Below, one piece after another: positions 25,221-32,881 of a stretch of DNA of 32,881 nt. Numbering within the stretch: the stretch's first letter is position 1; every line of letters starts with the position of its first letter. Under the pieces are notes generated by a model. It was not told the origin of the DNA. It made no database searches and was given only the letters and a program-made list of their open reading frames with translations. Made by a program: the position numbers and the translations under genes. Source of the stretch: Nitrosarchaeum sp. (GTDB taxonomy: Archaea; Thermoproteota; Nitrososphaeria; Nitrososphaerales; Nitrosopumilaceae); contig JAHFUM010000013.1 in assembly GCA_023265135.1 (NCBI GenBank), positions 1 through 32,881 on the forward strand. Direction: 5' to 3'.

Positions 25221-26141
25221 TTGAAATTGATTATTAAAACTGAATTACACTGCCATAACTCATTCTCCAATTTTCATGTTGGTGATAAAGAAGCACCTTA
25301 TGATTGCAATGTATCCATCAGGGATCAATTAGAGCGCTCTTATAATCTGGGATTGGACGCAATCTTTGTTACCAATCATAATACTTTGGATGGATATCAT
25401 CAGTTACTACAATACAAAAAAGATCATTTGAAATTTCAAAACATTCAAGTTTACCCAGCTGAGGAAATAACTACCGATACTGGCGCACATGTTTTAGCAT
25501 ATGGGATACACGATGAAATTCAATCTGAACTTTCTTTGGAAGAGATAATTGATCAAGTTCGAAATCAGGGTGGAGTTTCGTCAGCACCCCATCCGTTTAG
25601 TCTACTTGATGCACTTCGTGATAACGCCAAAAAATGTGACATGGTTGAGGTGTTTAACAGCAATAATGTGGATATTCTTTCAAATGCGCGCGCAACCCAA
25701 TTTGCACTGGATAACAAAATGGTTCAAGTGGCTGGCAGTGATTCTCATGTTCTCTCCACATTGGGACGTTGTGTTAACATGATAGACTCTGAAAATAATC
25801 TAGATAGCATATTGCAATCAATGAAACATGGCAAGATTGAAATTTCACAGACTGGATATGCATTGCAAAATGAGACCCTTGATCATTTAAAATACAAAAT
25901 TCACAATTCAAAAGATTACTTGATTGATTATATCTCAGAACATTATCCTAACGCAAAATGGCTATTGACTTTTTTACTACGAGTCTACGATATCAATCAA
26001 AATAGCCACGTCTGGTCGTTATTTTATAAAATAGCAATATTTTTGATGAAACGGATTTCCCAAAAAATTAATTTCCAAAACTGTGATCCAGGATTTATGA
26101 AAGAGAGAGATTTGGCTACCATGTTTAAAATGGCACTATAA
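25221..26141 (+). CDS. PHP-domain metal-dependent phosphoesterase
   Basis: A 306-residue protein with an N-terminal PHP domain (about 5-230). Metal ligands are visible as ELHCHNSFSN (H10, H12), FVTNHNT, the acidic PAEEIT, SAPHPFS and the late GSDSHVLSTLGR. These enzymes hydrolyse phosphoesters with two or three metal ions; substrates range from histidinol phosphate to nucleotides and nucleic acid ends, and this one cannot be assigned. The C-terminal 75 residues are hydrophobic and basic (WLLTFLLRVYD, FYKIAIFLMKRIS) and may attach to the membrane. Start TTG at 25221. Spaced 41 bases after cofE, so probably co-transcribed. Confidence 0.85.
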   Translation: MKLIIKTELHCHNSFSNFHVGDKEAPYDCNVSIRDQLERSYNLGLDAIFVTNHNTLDGYHQLLQYKKDHLKFQNIQVYPAEEITTDTGAHVLAYGIHDEIQSELSLEEIIDQVRNQGGVSSAPHPFSLLDALRDNAKKCDMVEVFNSNNVDILSNARATQFALDNKMVQVAGSDSHVLSTLGRCVNMIDSENNLDSILQSMKHGKIEISQTGYALQNETLDHLKYKIHNSKDYLIDYISEHYPNAKWLLTFLLRVYDINQNSHVWSLFYKIAIFLMKRISQKINFQNCDPGFMKERDLATMFKMAL

Positions 26142-26178
26142 GCAAAATAACTATTTTTTAAATCTTGACAACAAGAAA

Positions 26179-26895
26179 TTACATTCCTATTCTAAAGCCA
26201 CCAATATTCAAGTTGTTTCCTTGAGTTTCTTGAGTGTGTCTAACACCTAGCAAATCAATTAACTCTTTGAGATTCTTTGTTTGAAAATACACTGTAGATG
26301 GACCGGATATTTCTGTGACTAGTCCTTCGCCACCAAGCATAGTACTTTTGAGACCGCCAAATTTTGTGACTTTGTAATCTGCATCAAGACTCAGTGCAAC
26401 AAGATGATAGTTATCAAGAACAAACTTTTCACCTTGTAAAATCTGTTTTTGAATTATTCCTCCATATGCATTACAAAATACTTTGCCTTCTCCAGTTGCT
26501 TTTAGCATGAAAAGTTCGCTTCCAAATATTCCTTTTGTGAATCCCTGCCATTTTGTATCAATTTCTATACCTGGTGTAGAAGCGATATAGGAACCTGACT
26601 GTACAATAAATCCTGCATCATTATTTATTGAAATCTCAAAAATGTCACCAACTGGTGGACCAGTTAGTCCCAAAACACATCCATCTTCTTGTGCGGTGTA
26701 CTTGTTTACAAAAAACGACTCATTTCCTAAAAATGAAACTTTGACTGCCTTTAGAATACCTGAACGGATCTTGGTATCTATCTCAATATCTCCTTTCATA
26801 AACACCAAAGCGCCAGCTTCGGCAGTAATGCTCTCATCTTTCTTTAATTGAACTTCCAATATACTCATTGGATTTTTTAAGATTTCAAATTCCAT
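26179..26895 (-). CDS. AIM24 / TIGR00266 family protein
   Basis: A 238-residue all-beta protein of the AIM24 family (PF01987). Seen: the N-terminal SITAEAGALVFMKGDIEIDT, the central VNKYTAQEDGCVLGLTGPPVGDIFEI, the SGSYIAS strand and GGLKSTMLGGEGLV near the end. Family members are widespread; the yeast relative is a mitochondrial inner-membrane organiser, but prokaryotic function is unknown. No signal peptide or membrane segment. Start ATG at 26893-26895. It stands alone, converging on the PHP gene with 37 bases between. Confidence 0.9.
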   Translation of the reverse strand: MEFEILKNPMSILEVQLKKDESITAEAGALVFMKGDIEIDTKIRSGILKAVKVSFLGNESFFVNKYTAQEDGCVLGLTGPPVGDIFEISINNDAGFIVQSGSYIASTPGIEIDTKWQGFTKGIFGSELFMLKATGEGKVFCNAYGGIIQKQILQGEKFVLDNYHLVALSLDADYKVTKFGGLKSTMLGGEGLVTEISGPSTVYFQTKNLKELIDLLGVRHTQETQGNNLNIGGFRIGM

Positions 26896-27039
26896 AAAAC
26901 AATAAAAAAGATATGCTAGAAAACTGTTGTGATTCTCAGTTAATATCTGATTTTGTGGCTTTTGTGAATTTAATTAGATTGTTATCTGGGCAAATAATTT
27001 CTTGATATCTTTATTTGTGGGTATGGTTTTTTGTATTTT

Positions 27040-27276
27040 ATGCATGATTCAGAGTCTGATACCTTTGTTTTACAGTCATGGCCTGAGAAATTTTCTGAGA
27101 TGCTAAAAAAGATCGGAGTTGATTCTCAATCAAAACAAATTGGAACTGACGATGTTGAAAAAGGCGATTATTACAGTAGATATTTCACTCAAACACCTAG
27201 AATGGTTACAAATAAGGGATGTCTTGATGTTAAGAATTCTAACATTGATGTGATTCAAATTATTCAAAAGGGATAA
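27040..27276 (+). CDS. small unknown protein, first of a coupled pair
   Basis: A 78-residue product from ATG 27040 (MHDSESDTFVLQSW). A TTG at 27031 in frame would add three residues. The CTTTATTT stretch at 27008-27016 sits at TATA distance from the ATG, consistent with a leaderless mRNA. No signal peptide, one Cys. The C-terminal residues (NSNIDVIQIIQKG) are followed by a stop that overlaps the next start by one base (TAATG), so the two products are made from one transcript and may act together. Family not recognised. Confidence 0.65.
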   Translation: MHDSESDTFVLQSWPEKFSEMLKKIGVDSQSKQIGTDDVEKGDYYSRYFTQTPRMVTNKGCLDVKNSNIDVIQIIQKG

Positions 27277-27656
27277 TGATGCAAGATCCAAATCCGCTAC
27301 CATGGGGCGCACAAGATAGATATCAAGCACACTTTATTGTTAGAAAACATATTGATCAGGGAGTTACAAATTACCTAGCCCGAACCAAACTTACAACAAA
27401 GGGATATTTTTCATCAAAAATAATTCTCAAAGTACAATGGGATGGAAATGGCAGTCTTGCAAGAAAATTAAATGAAGATATCGAACTAAATGAGATGATC
27501 GCAAAACAATCCCCTTCTGATGCTACAATCATCGTGGAACCAACTGACGATGCAATTAGAATTCGAAACAAATGGAAGAATCATCTCGAATTTGGAATTA
27601 CAAAAGAACTCTATGAGATTTATGACAGAATAGCTGGACACATAAAAAAAGTCTAA
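27276..27656 (+). CDS. small unknown protein, second of a coupled pair
   Basis: A 126-residue product starting ATG at 27276 within TAATG, which implies translational coupling with the preceding gene; a second ATG follows at once (27279). The protein is soluble, without Cys or membrane segment; the middle WDGNGSLARKLNEDIELNEM and SDATIIVEPTDDAIRIRNKW suggest an alpha/beta fold. The stop shares four bases with the convergent endA. I do not recognise it. The pair lies between AIM24 and endA, which are unrelated to each other. Confidence 0.7.
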   Translation: MMQDPNPLPWGAQDRYQAHFIVRKHIDQGVTNYLARTKLTTKGYFSSKIILKVQWDGNGSLARKLNEDIELNEMIAKQSPSDATIIVEPTDDAIRIRNKWKNHLEFGITKELYEIYDRIAGHIKKV

Positions 27657-28189
27657 GCTTTCCACCAATCTAGCGCAAGAAAATCTACTTTGTCTTTTCC
27701 TCTTGGTATTGCCAGGATGAATTGTTTTCTCACCGTAGTCGCAAGTCTTCCAGCTAAAACAATTCCTGTTGATGTGATTGGGTCGCTTCTACTATACACT
27801 TGAATCAAAAATGGGGCATGATCAATTCCCGGACCTTTTTCATAAACTGCAAAATCACATCCGAATTTTATTCCGGGATTAATAACATATCCTTTGTCTC
27901 GAAAGTTTTTGTACACTACATATTTTTTATCAAAATCATGATATTCTTTTTTACACAATTCCGTCATCTCTTCTACCGTAATTTTTTGATTTGATTTGTG
28001 AATGGATATTTTTTTATTCTCAAGCAGGTAAAGTCCCTCTATAAGATCCAAGATTAGTGGAACGTTGATTTCTTCAGGCTTTGGTTTTGGAATTCCTATG
28101 GGCTTACCATAATATCCATGACTAAATAATTTACGTGAATCTTCAATATTCCATACTATGATTCTGTTTTCAATTAGTTCCGTACGCAT
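27653..28189 (-). CDS. endA: tRNA-splicing endonuclease
   Basis: A 178-residue tRNA-intron endonuclease that cuts bulge-helix-bulge motifs to remove tRNA introns. The catalytic triad is visible: Tyr116 (KFGCDFAVYEKG), His124 (IDHAPFLIQ) and Lys155 (TTVRKQFILA). The N-terminal domain is short and degenerate as in archaeal subunits. With the whole triad in a single-domain subunit it fits a homotetramer, though a separate structural subunit elsewhere cannot be excluded. Start ATG at 28187-28189. Its stop overlaps that of the convergent small gene by four bases. Confidence 0.95.
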   Translation of the reverse strand: MRTELIENRIIVWNIEDSRKLFSHGYYGKPIGIPKPKPEEINVPLILDLIEGLYLLENKKISIHKSNQKITVEEMTELCKKEYHDFDKKYVVYKNFRDKGYVINPGIKFGCDFAVYEKGPGIDHAPFLIQVYSRSDPITSTGIVLAGRLATTVRKQFILAIPRGKDKVDFLALDWWKA

Positions 28190-28383
28190 CTAGTTTTTTC
28201 AAGTAACATGTGTATATGAATTCTCTAGTTTGTATTTGTACATAATTTTGTATGCTGATGGTTATTTTTGCTAAATACCTCCACCTGGTTTTATTTTCTA
28301 TGTGGTATTTTTAAAATGCTATAGTTTGAAATTTGCATTGATTTATCAAATAAGATAAAAATTAAAAAATGGATGTGATTTAG

Positions 28384-29037
28384 TTATAAACTCAATGCTA
28401 ATAGTATGAAAGAATCTGAGACACGTTGACATTTGTCTGACATTTCTTCAATTCCTTCAATTACGTCTTTTATCAGTAATAATTCTTTCATATTTGTTAC
28501 TTCTGATAAAAGTTTGATTGTTGCCTGTCTGTATTTTACATCTATTTCACGTTCTATTTTTTGTGTTTCTTGTGCAAGTTCAATTGCATTAGCAGTATTG
28601 GTGTTTAGACTACGTATGATTTCATTTAATTTGTAAACTTCGTCTACTACCAACTCAATCAACTTTGTAATATCTTCGTCCAGCTTTGCACTTTTCAGTG
28701 TAGTTATCTTGATGTTAGAAAGTTTGAATGCTATTCCAGTGATGTAGCCGGCAATTTCATCCATTGTGTATGCTGTATTTAGAAGATTTTCTCTGTTCAT
28801 GATCAAACCTCCTACGTCAGCTACCTCTCTAGTAATTTTTCTTCTAAGATTTTCTACTTCTTCTTCGATAGTTGATATTTGCTCCAGTGAATTCTTGATG
28901 CCTTTCTTGTCTTTTTTCATCATCAGTTCTGGTAGTGTTGCAAGTTCTCTGGCTGCATTTAAGATTCTGTTGATTTCGTCTTGTAAAACTGCTATAGCCT
29001 TTCTTTTTGCTTGAACTTCAAGCTCTCCGCTATACAT
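28384..29037 (-). CDS. DUF47/PhoU-like phosphate transport regulator
   Basis: A 217-residue all-helical protein of the DUF47 family (PF01865, TIGR00153), a PhoU relative. Seen: the E/K-rich helical repeats with EVENLRRKITREVAD, the TMDEIAGYITGIAFKLSN helix holding acidic metal-binding positions, and the second bundle EREIDVKYRQATIKLLSEV. In other organisms DUF47 genes neighbour Pit phosphate permeases and modulate them; no permease is adjacent here, so a phosphate link is family-based. Start ATG at 29035-29037. The gap to endA (194 bases) shows no gene. Confidence 0.85.
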   Translation of the reverse strand: MYSGELEVQAKRKAIAVLQDEINRILNAARELATLPELMMKKDKKGIKNSLEQISTIEEEVENLRRKITREVADVGGLIMNRENLLNTAYTMDEIAGYITGIAFKLSNIKITTLKSAKLDEDITKLIELVVDEVYKLNEIIRSLNTNTANAIELAQETQKIEREIDVKYRQATIKLLSEVTNMKELLLIKDVIEGIEEMSDKCQRVSDSFILLALSL

Positions 29038-29103
29038 TTCTAGATTTTAAAACATGCTCAGGTAATTTAAATCCTCTAAGTAATGGCACTTTTTGTACAG
29101 CGA

Positions 29104-30876
29104 TCACATTAAATTTTTGTCATGAGCTACTTTTTTCTGCCCTTTGAATAATGTCATTATCTCTTCATTAGTTGACGCATCCTCGGCATCTTTTTCCAGC
29201 CTTATTTTTCCAGCAAATTTTGGAAATCTTAATGCCAATCCAGTATCCTTTCTAATTTCATTTCTTGCCGCCTTGTGAATAGGACTCAGAGTTATTTCAG
29301 ATGCGACCACTTCAATTACTAGTTCTGGCTCAAACCACACATCAGCTTCCATGTCACTATCTATTCTTGGGTTTTTCTTTATTGTTACCTTATCTGAGAG
29401 AATCTGATAGAGCTGATCCAAGTCTTCATCTGTAAATCCTGTTCCAACTTTGCATATGCTTGTAAACATATCCGTATCATAATCGTATGAAGCCAAAAGC
29501 AGTGTTCCATATTTTCCTGTTCGCCTACCTTTTCCAAAAAATGCACCAATCACTACTAAGTCAAGACTGTCACCAAGCTCGTTTCTATATTCGCGTTTTA
29601 GTTTTAACCAATAACTTCCTCTGGAACCTGCTTGATATGGCTTGTCTAGCATCTTTAACATCACTCCCTCACATCCCGCATTAATGCTGTTTTCTAAAAA
29701 TTCTTCAATGTCTCCTTGATTGTTTATTATATTCATTGGCACATGTTTTGCAAAGTCATCTTCTTTTACAATTTTTTCTAAAAGATTTCTCCTCTCTTTG
29801 TATTCTAATTCCAAACAGCTTTTTCCATTATGATACAGCACATCAAAAAAGTTTACAGTGATTGGATACTGTAACACTGCTTTTTCCACTTGATATTTTC
29901 TTCTTCGATGCATTAGTTCTTGGAACGGCAAAAATTCTCCACTATTCTCATTTATTGCAACTGCCTCTGCTTCTAAAATTACTTCGTTTACCTGAATTGC
30001 TTTTGGAATTTTTTCTACTATATCCGGATAATAACTTGTAATGTTTTCTAAACTTCTTGAAAATAATACCACCTCGTCTTTTTTTATGTGTAATTGAACT
30101 CTCTCCCCATCTAGTTTGTATTCTGCAGCAAATTTATCCCCCAGTTTTTCCATTGCCTCTTCTTCACTTTTTACTCTGTCTGCCAGCATTGGTCGTATAG
30201 GATTAAACAAATTAATTTCAAATTCTTCTATTCCCTTTAGTCCTTTGTTTGCAATGGTTTCTGCAACCTTTCCAAGATCACTTGATACATTGTATGCGTG
30301 TTCCAAAGCTTTTCTGTTTTCTTTATTAGATGTAAATGCGATTGCAAGTGCATCCATCACTGTGTTTTCTGCAATGCCTAATCTCAATGTGCCAAGTAAA
30401 ATCTTTAAGATGAATTTAGCTTCAATTGGATTTGCATCATTGAGTAATCCTGAAATGTATTTCATTTTTCTGTCCTGAGTTTTTGAGCCTTCTAGTTTTG
30501 CAATTGTAAACAAGTTTTCGTAAACTCGTTCAACTGTGATATCTTGAACCAGAAATGTTGTCTGCTCTTTTTGCTCTAATATCTTGGATGCTGCATGTCC
30601 CAAGTCCCCACTTTTTCTGTACTCTTCTTCTATTTTTCTCTCTGCGTTATCTGACCCCATTGACTTTGCTATTGCTCCAATTGCTAGTTTTTCTGCAACT
30701 CCTAACTCAACTCCCTCAAAATCTGGTCTTAATTTTCCTTGCAAGAGATAAACAATTTTTGAAATAACATCTTGTGGGGTTTTTTTAAATAATTCTACAA
30801 GATACTGTGTTAGCTCTAGTCTCTTTGTAGTTGATTCCATTTTACTAAATGCATCAGCAAGAATAGAAAACTCCAT
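29104..30876 (-). CDS. lig: ATP-dependent DNA ligase
   Basis: A 590-residue archaeal replicative ligase (LigI type), joining Okazaki fragments and repair nicks. Domains in order: helical DNA-binding domain (about 1-215), adenylation domain with AEYKLDGERV (Lys254 takes AMP) and the later EGVMLKMLDKPYQAGSRG, then the OB-fold with LVVIGAFFGKGRRTG. Around 105-109 is QTTFL, the place of the short PCNA-binding motif of the Pyrococcus enzyme (QKSFF). Start ATG 30874-30876, with CTTTTATT on the coding strand at 30899-30906 as a likely TATA box. Typical length; intact motifs. Confidence 0.97.
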   Translation of the reverse strand: MEFSILADAFSKMESTTKRLELTQYLVELFKKTPQDVISKIVYLLQGKLRPDFEGVELGVAEKLAIGAIAKSMGSDNAERKIEEEYRKSGDLGHAASKILEQKEQTTFLVQDITVERVYENLFTIAKLEGSKTQDRKMKYISGLLNDANPIEAKFILKILLGTLRLGIAENTVMDALAIAFTSNKENRKALEHAYNVSSDLGKVAETIANKGLKGIEEFEINLFNPIRPMLADRVKSEEEAMEKLGDKFAAEYKLDGERVQLHIKKDEVVLFSRSLENITSYYPDIVEKIPKAIQVNEVILEAEAVAINENSGEFLPFQELMHRRRKYQVEKAVLQYPITVNFFDVLYHNGKSCLELEYKERRNLLEKIVKEDDFAKHVPMNIINNQGDIEEFLENSINAGCEGVMLKMLDKPYQAGSRGSYWLKLKREYRNELGDSLDLVVIGAFFGKGRRTGKYGTLLLASYDYDTDMFTSICKVGTGFTDEDLDQLYQILSDKVTIKKNPRIDSDMEADVWFEPELVIEVVASEITLSPIHKAARNEIRKDTGLALRFPKFAGKIRLEKDAEDASTNEEIMTLFKGQKKVAHDKNLM

Positions 30877-30926
30877 TAAGGTACTACTTTATTTCCTGAA
30901 TAAAAGTCTGAATTTTGTCTAGATTT

Positions 30927-31337
30927 TTAGATGTATTTGAAAATTGTTCTCTTGTCTGATTTTGAAAGTTTGGATACCATGGCAAAATTATACAATGGGT
31001 ATGACTTTTTGTACTGCTTCATAAAGCTCCAAGCTACATCATGAGTCTTAAATTCAGTACGTATATCTGCTATCTTACTTTCTTTTCCATACACGTCAAA
31101 GATTACAACTGAATAGCTCTTTGGACGATTGTGCGGTCTGGCCTTTAGTAGCCATGCTAGAGCAAACAAAAACACTGCTCCTAAAATTATTATCTCTCCT
31201 GCATATCTAAAAAATGTCACAAAAATTCCTGGTATGGTTTGACCAAATAATACTGCCATAAAATTTGAAAATGAAATCACTGCAACGGCTGTGGCGATGT
31301 ATGTTCTCCAATCAAAAACCTTCAAGATCAACTGCAT
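30927..31337 (-). CDS. small two-span membrane protein, unknown
   Basis: A 136-residue product from ATG 31335-31337. Hydrophobic segments at about 11-31 and 38-65 are separated by a short loop (GQTIPGIF), followed by a cytosolic-like basic domain of 70 residues (RPHNRPKSYSVVIFDVYGKE and on to FKYI). This arrangement is a two-helix anchor with a soluble tail. No family recognised. It lies on the same strand between fbp and lig with 53- and 50-base gaps. Confidence 0.75.
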   Translation of the reverse strand: MQLILKVFDWRTYIATAVAVISFSNFMAVLFGQTIPGIFVTFFRYAGEIIILGAVFLFALAWLLKARPHNRPKSYSVVIFDVYGKESKIADIRTEFKTHDVAWSFMKQYKKSYPLYNFAMVSKLSKSDKRTIFKYI

Positions 31338-31390
31338 GAGTGATTTTGGTAGGAGGTGATTTCTTTTAACTATTTCTCATTTTTGATTTT

Positions 31391-32527
31391 TTAATCAGGA
31401 TCTTCGTAATTTTCTTTCTTTTGTGACTTTACCCCAGATTCATCAATTGACTTCATCTTGGTTTCCAGTATCTTCATTCTGGCTCTGTATCCTTCAGCGT
31501 ATTCTAATTCTGATGGAACAAGTGTGGCTGGGTGAATAAATCCCTGGCTTCTCATTGCAAGTGCTTTTTTCGTTGCAATCTCTCTTATGTAATCCCAATC
31601 AGGAGTTGAAAATCCGTCAAATGGACCTGTCAGTTTTCCATTATGCATGCTAAATACCAGTGCTTCCACAATTGGAATACAAAAGTTGATCGTTGCTGCA
31701 GAGTTTAGTTTTACTGGCATTAATGGCATATTGTGGCTTCCTCGTGTGTTTCCTGCAACATAGTGTGGATTGTTAAATACACTGCCCACTTCTTCTGTTG
31801 CCGGAAAATTTTTCTGTGTTCTGATTAAACATATTGGATCATCTTTTCCGACATAAGTTCCTGCAATGTTGTGTAGCCTATCTGTCGACGCTGCAAGAAT
31901 TGGTTCTCCTTGTTTTGTTGTAACTGTTGATACTACGTATCTTCCAGGATACATCAGAGCAGCTTCAATTGTTGGTTTGTCTTCCCACAATGAAAGTTTT
32001 GCAATCTTGCCTTCTTCTACATCCATGATATTAATTATTACACCACTTGCAAGAGATTGGTTTACAATTAATCCTGTATTGCTTAAACTGTCTACAAACA
32101 TCCTGTAAATTGGATAGTTAAATGCGCCAGGCTCTGTTTTGTCCGCAGCAAAAACTGTAAATGCCTCATTTGCTCTTTCTTCAAATTCCATCTCTGCAAC
32201 CCCTGGTCCCATTCCTTTTACATTTCCTGAAAAGGAATCCTTTAGAAGATCTTGACCTGCTCCGTAAAGTCCCTCTTGTTTTGCAACTTGAGTTCCTGCC
32301 ATAAATGCATCCCATGCTAACTTGTGAATTTTATCATTGTCCATACCATGTGTATGTGACATAACAATGTGGACATCATCCCCACAATATCCTATATAAT
32401 GATCAATCAATAAGTCTCCTGAATTTTTGACTGTCTTTCTAACCGCTTCTATCAATCCATCGCTTGGTCTTGTATGTCCGCCAATTCCACCTACATCTGC
32501 TTTGATGATTGACACTGTAATTTTCAT
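31391..32527 (-). CDS. fbp: fructose-1,6-bisphosphate aldolase/phosphatase
   Basis: A 378-residue bifunctional gluconeogenic enzyme (FBPA/P, class V FBPase) that condenses triose phosphates and hydrolyses FBP to fructose 6-phosphate, ensuring one-way carbon flow. Metal-binding N-terminus ISIIKADVGGIGGHTRPS-like (seen as KADVGGIGGHTRPS), GYCGDDVHIVMSHTHG, and the aldolase site GTYVGKDDP with Tyr225 and Lys228, matching the Tyr/Lys three-residue spacing of the Sulfolobus-type enzyme. Start ATG 32525-32527. It fits CO2 fixation by autotrophic thaumarchaea. Length is typical (about 380). Confidence 0.97.
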   Translation of the reverse strand: MKITVSIIKADVGGIGGHTRPSDGLIEAVRKTVKNSGDLLIDHYIGYCGDDVHIVMSHTHGMDNDKIHKLAWDAFMAGTQVAKQEGLYGAGQDLLKDSFSGNVKGMGPGVAEMEFEERANEAFTVFAADKTEPGAFNYPIYRMFVDSLSNTGLIVNQSLASGVIINIMDVEEGKIAKLSLWEDKPTIEAALMYPGRYVVSTVTTKQGEPILAASTDRLHNIAGTYVGKDDPICLIRTQKNFPATEEVGSVFNNPHYVAGNTRGSHNMPLMPVKLNSAATINFCIPIVEALVFSMHNGKLTGPFDGFSTPDWDYIREIATKKALAMRSQGFIHPATLVPSELEYAEGYRARMKILETKMKSIDESGVKSQKKENYEDPD

Positions 32528-32658
32528 GACTTCTCTGATTTTCCCTTTGATTTATGTGTAATTTTTCAAATTCATTTGATCTAAAAATTCTTGAAAAATT
32601 TCTAAATTTTTTTCAAAAATTCATAACAGTAATAAATCCCCTCGAATACCGATTTTAT
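32528..32658. promoter_or_regulatory. divergent promoter region of fbp and EF-1A
   Basis: On the minus strand CACATAAA (rc of TTTATGTG, 32551-32558) lies 24-31 bases before the fbp ATG. On the plus strand GTAATAAAT (32629-32637) lies 22-30 bases before the EF-1A ATG. Between them, an imperfect AT inverted repeat (32591-32616) is probably compositional. Confidence 0.4.
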
Positions 32659-32881
32659 ATGGCAGTTAAACCACACTTGAACCTAATAGTTACAGGTCAT
32701 ATTGATAATGGTAAATCAACAACTATGGGTCATTTCTTAATGGATCTGGGTGTTGTAGATGAGAGAACTATTGCAGCACATGGAGCCGAATCCGAGAAGA
32801 CCGGAAAAGGTGACACTTTCAAATATGCTTGGGTTATGGATAATATTAAAGACGAAAGAGAAAGAGGAATCACAATTGATC
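32659..32881 (+). CDS. tuf: translation elongation factor 1-alpha, 5' part
   Basis: Only the first 74 codons lie in the window; the gene runs off the right edge. The product delivers aminoacyl-tRNA to the ribosome with GTP. P-loop GHIDNGKST is seen, where most archaeal EF-1A read GHVDHGKST; the family also shows ESEKTGKGDTFKYAWVMD and the DERERGITID switch-I segment. Start ATG at 32659. Confidence 0.97.
   Translation, partial: MAVKPHLNLIVTGHIDNGKSTTMGHFLMDLGVVDERTIAAHGAESEKTGKGDTFKYAWVMDNIKDERERGITID

Noticed and set aside
28277-28286. Purine-rich AGGTGGAGGT on the minus strand, like a strong ribosome site
   Set aside because: No start codon with a sensible frame follows it before endA.
32591-32616. 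AT inverted repeat as an EF-1A terminator or operator
   Set aside because: Arms are imperfect (11 versus 13 bases) and made of A/T runs common in this genome.
1-32881. tRNA, rRNA, transposase and integrase genes
   Set aside because: I saw no T-arm-like sequence with cloverleaf context and no transposase or integrase motifs in any large frame.

Overview
The window looks like chromosomal DNA of an ammonia-oxidising-type thaumarchaeon (Nitrosopumilales-like). The signs are AT-rich sequence, many TTG start codons, AT-rich TATA-like elements close to start codons (short or absent leaders), and archaeal information-processing genes: EF-1A with a GHIDNGKST P-loop, archaeal ProRS, ATP-dependent DNA ligase, EndA, Alba, an Nre protein and Y-family polymerase. 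Genes for F420 synthesis (CofE), the bifunctional FBP aldolase/phosphatase and an archaeosortase-like membrane protein fit the same group. No amo genes lie in the window, so the physiology is inferred. I found no tRNA, rRNA, CRISPR array, insertion sequence or prophage.

Left part (1-8.9 kb): a cytosolic BtuF-like binding protein (cut by the window edge), Nre repair protein with a terminal PIP box, a secreted modular protein (three TSP3-like Ca-binding repeats, two tryptophan-rich repeats, NHL-type propeller), a possible mini zinc-ribbon gene, an archaeosortase-like protein with Ser at the usual Cys position, DNA polymerase IV with a terminal PIP box, a small acidic protein, an Alba protein with a 5 x 27 bp repeat-encoded tail, a small Cys-rich membrane protein, a LysE-type exporter and a PAC2-family protein.

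Middle (8.9-23.6 kb): a secreted protein, an SDR-fold protein that lacks the catalytic Ser and Tyr, a secreted coiled-coil protein with two paired-Cys modules, inositol-1-phosphate synthase, a 3 x 16 bp repeat upstream of SMC, SMC, an orphan oligopeptide-type ABC ATPase, ProRS, two unrecognised proteins and a secreted beta-sandwich protein.

Right part (23.7-32.9 kb): SerB-like phosphatase, CofE and a PHP-domain protein on one strand; AIM24-family protein; a translationally coupled pair of small unknown genes; tRNA-splicing endonuclease; a DUF47/PhoU-like protein; DNA ligase; a small membrane protein; FBP aldolase/phosphatase; and the start of EF-1A, divergent from it.

Most of the window is ordinary housekeeping. 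The least explained part is the set of secreted proteins. Two of them, encoded about 2 kb apart, carry the same small paired-Cys module (Cys, 16-17 residues, Cys-Val, then a conserved helix). Another combines Ca-binding repeats, WW-type repeats and a Cys-rich propeller close to the archaeosortase. I see no convincing new defence or mobile system.
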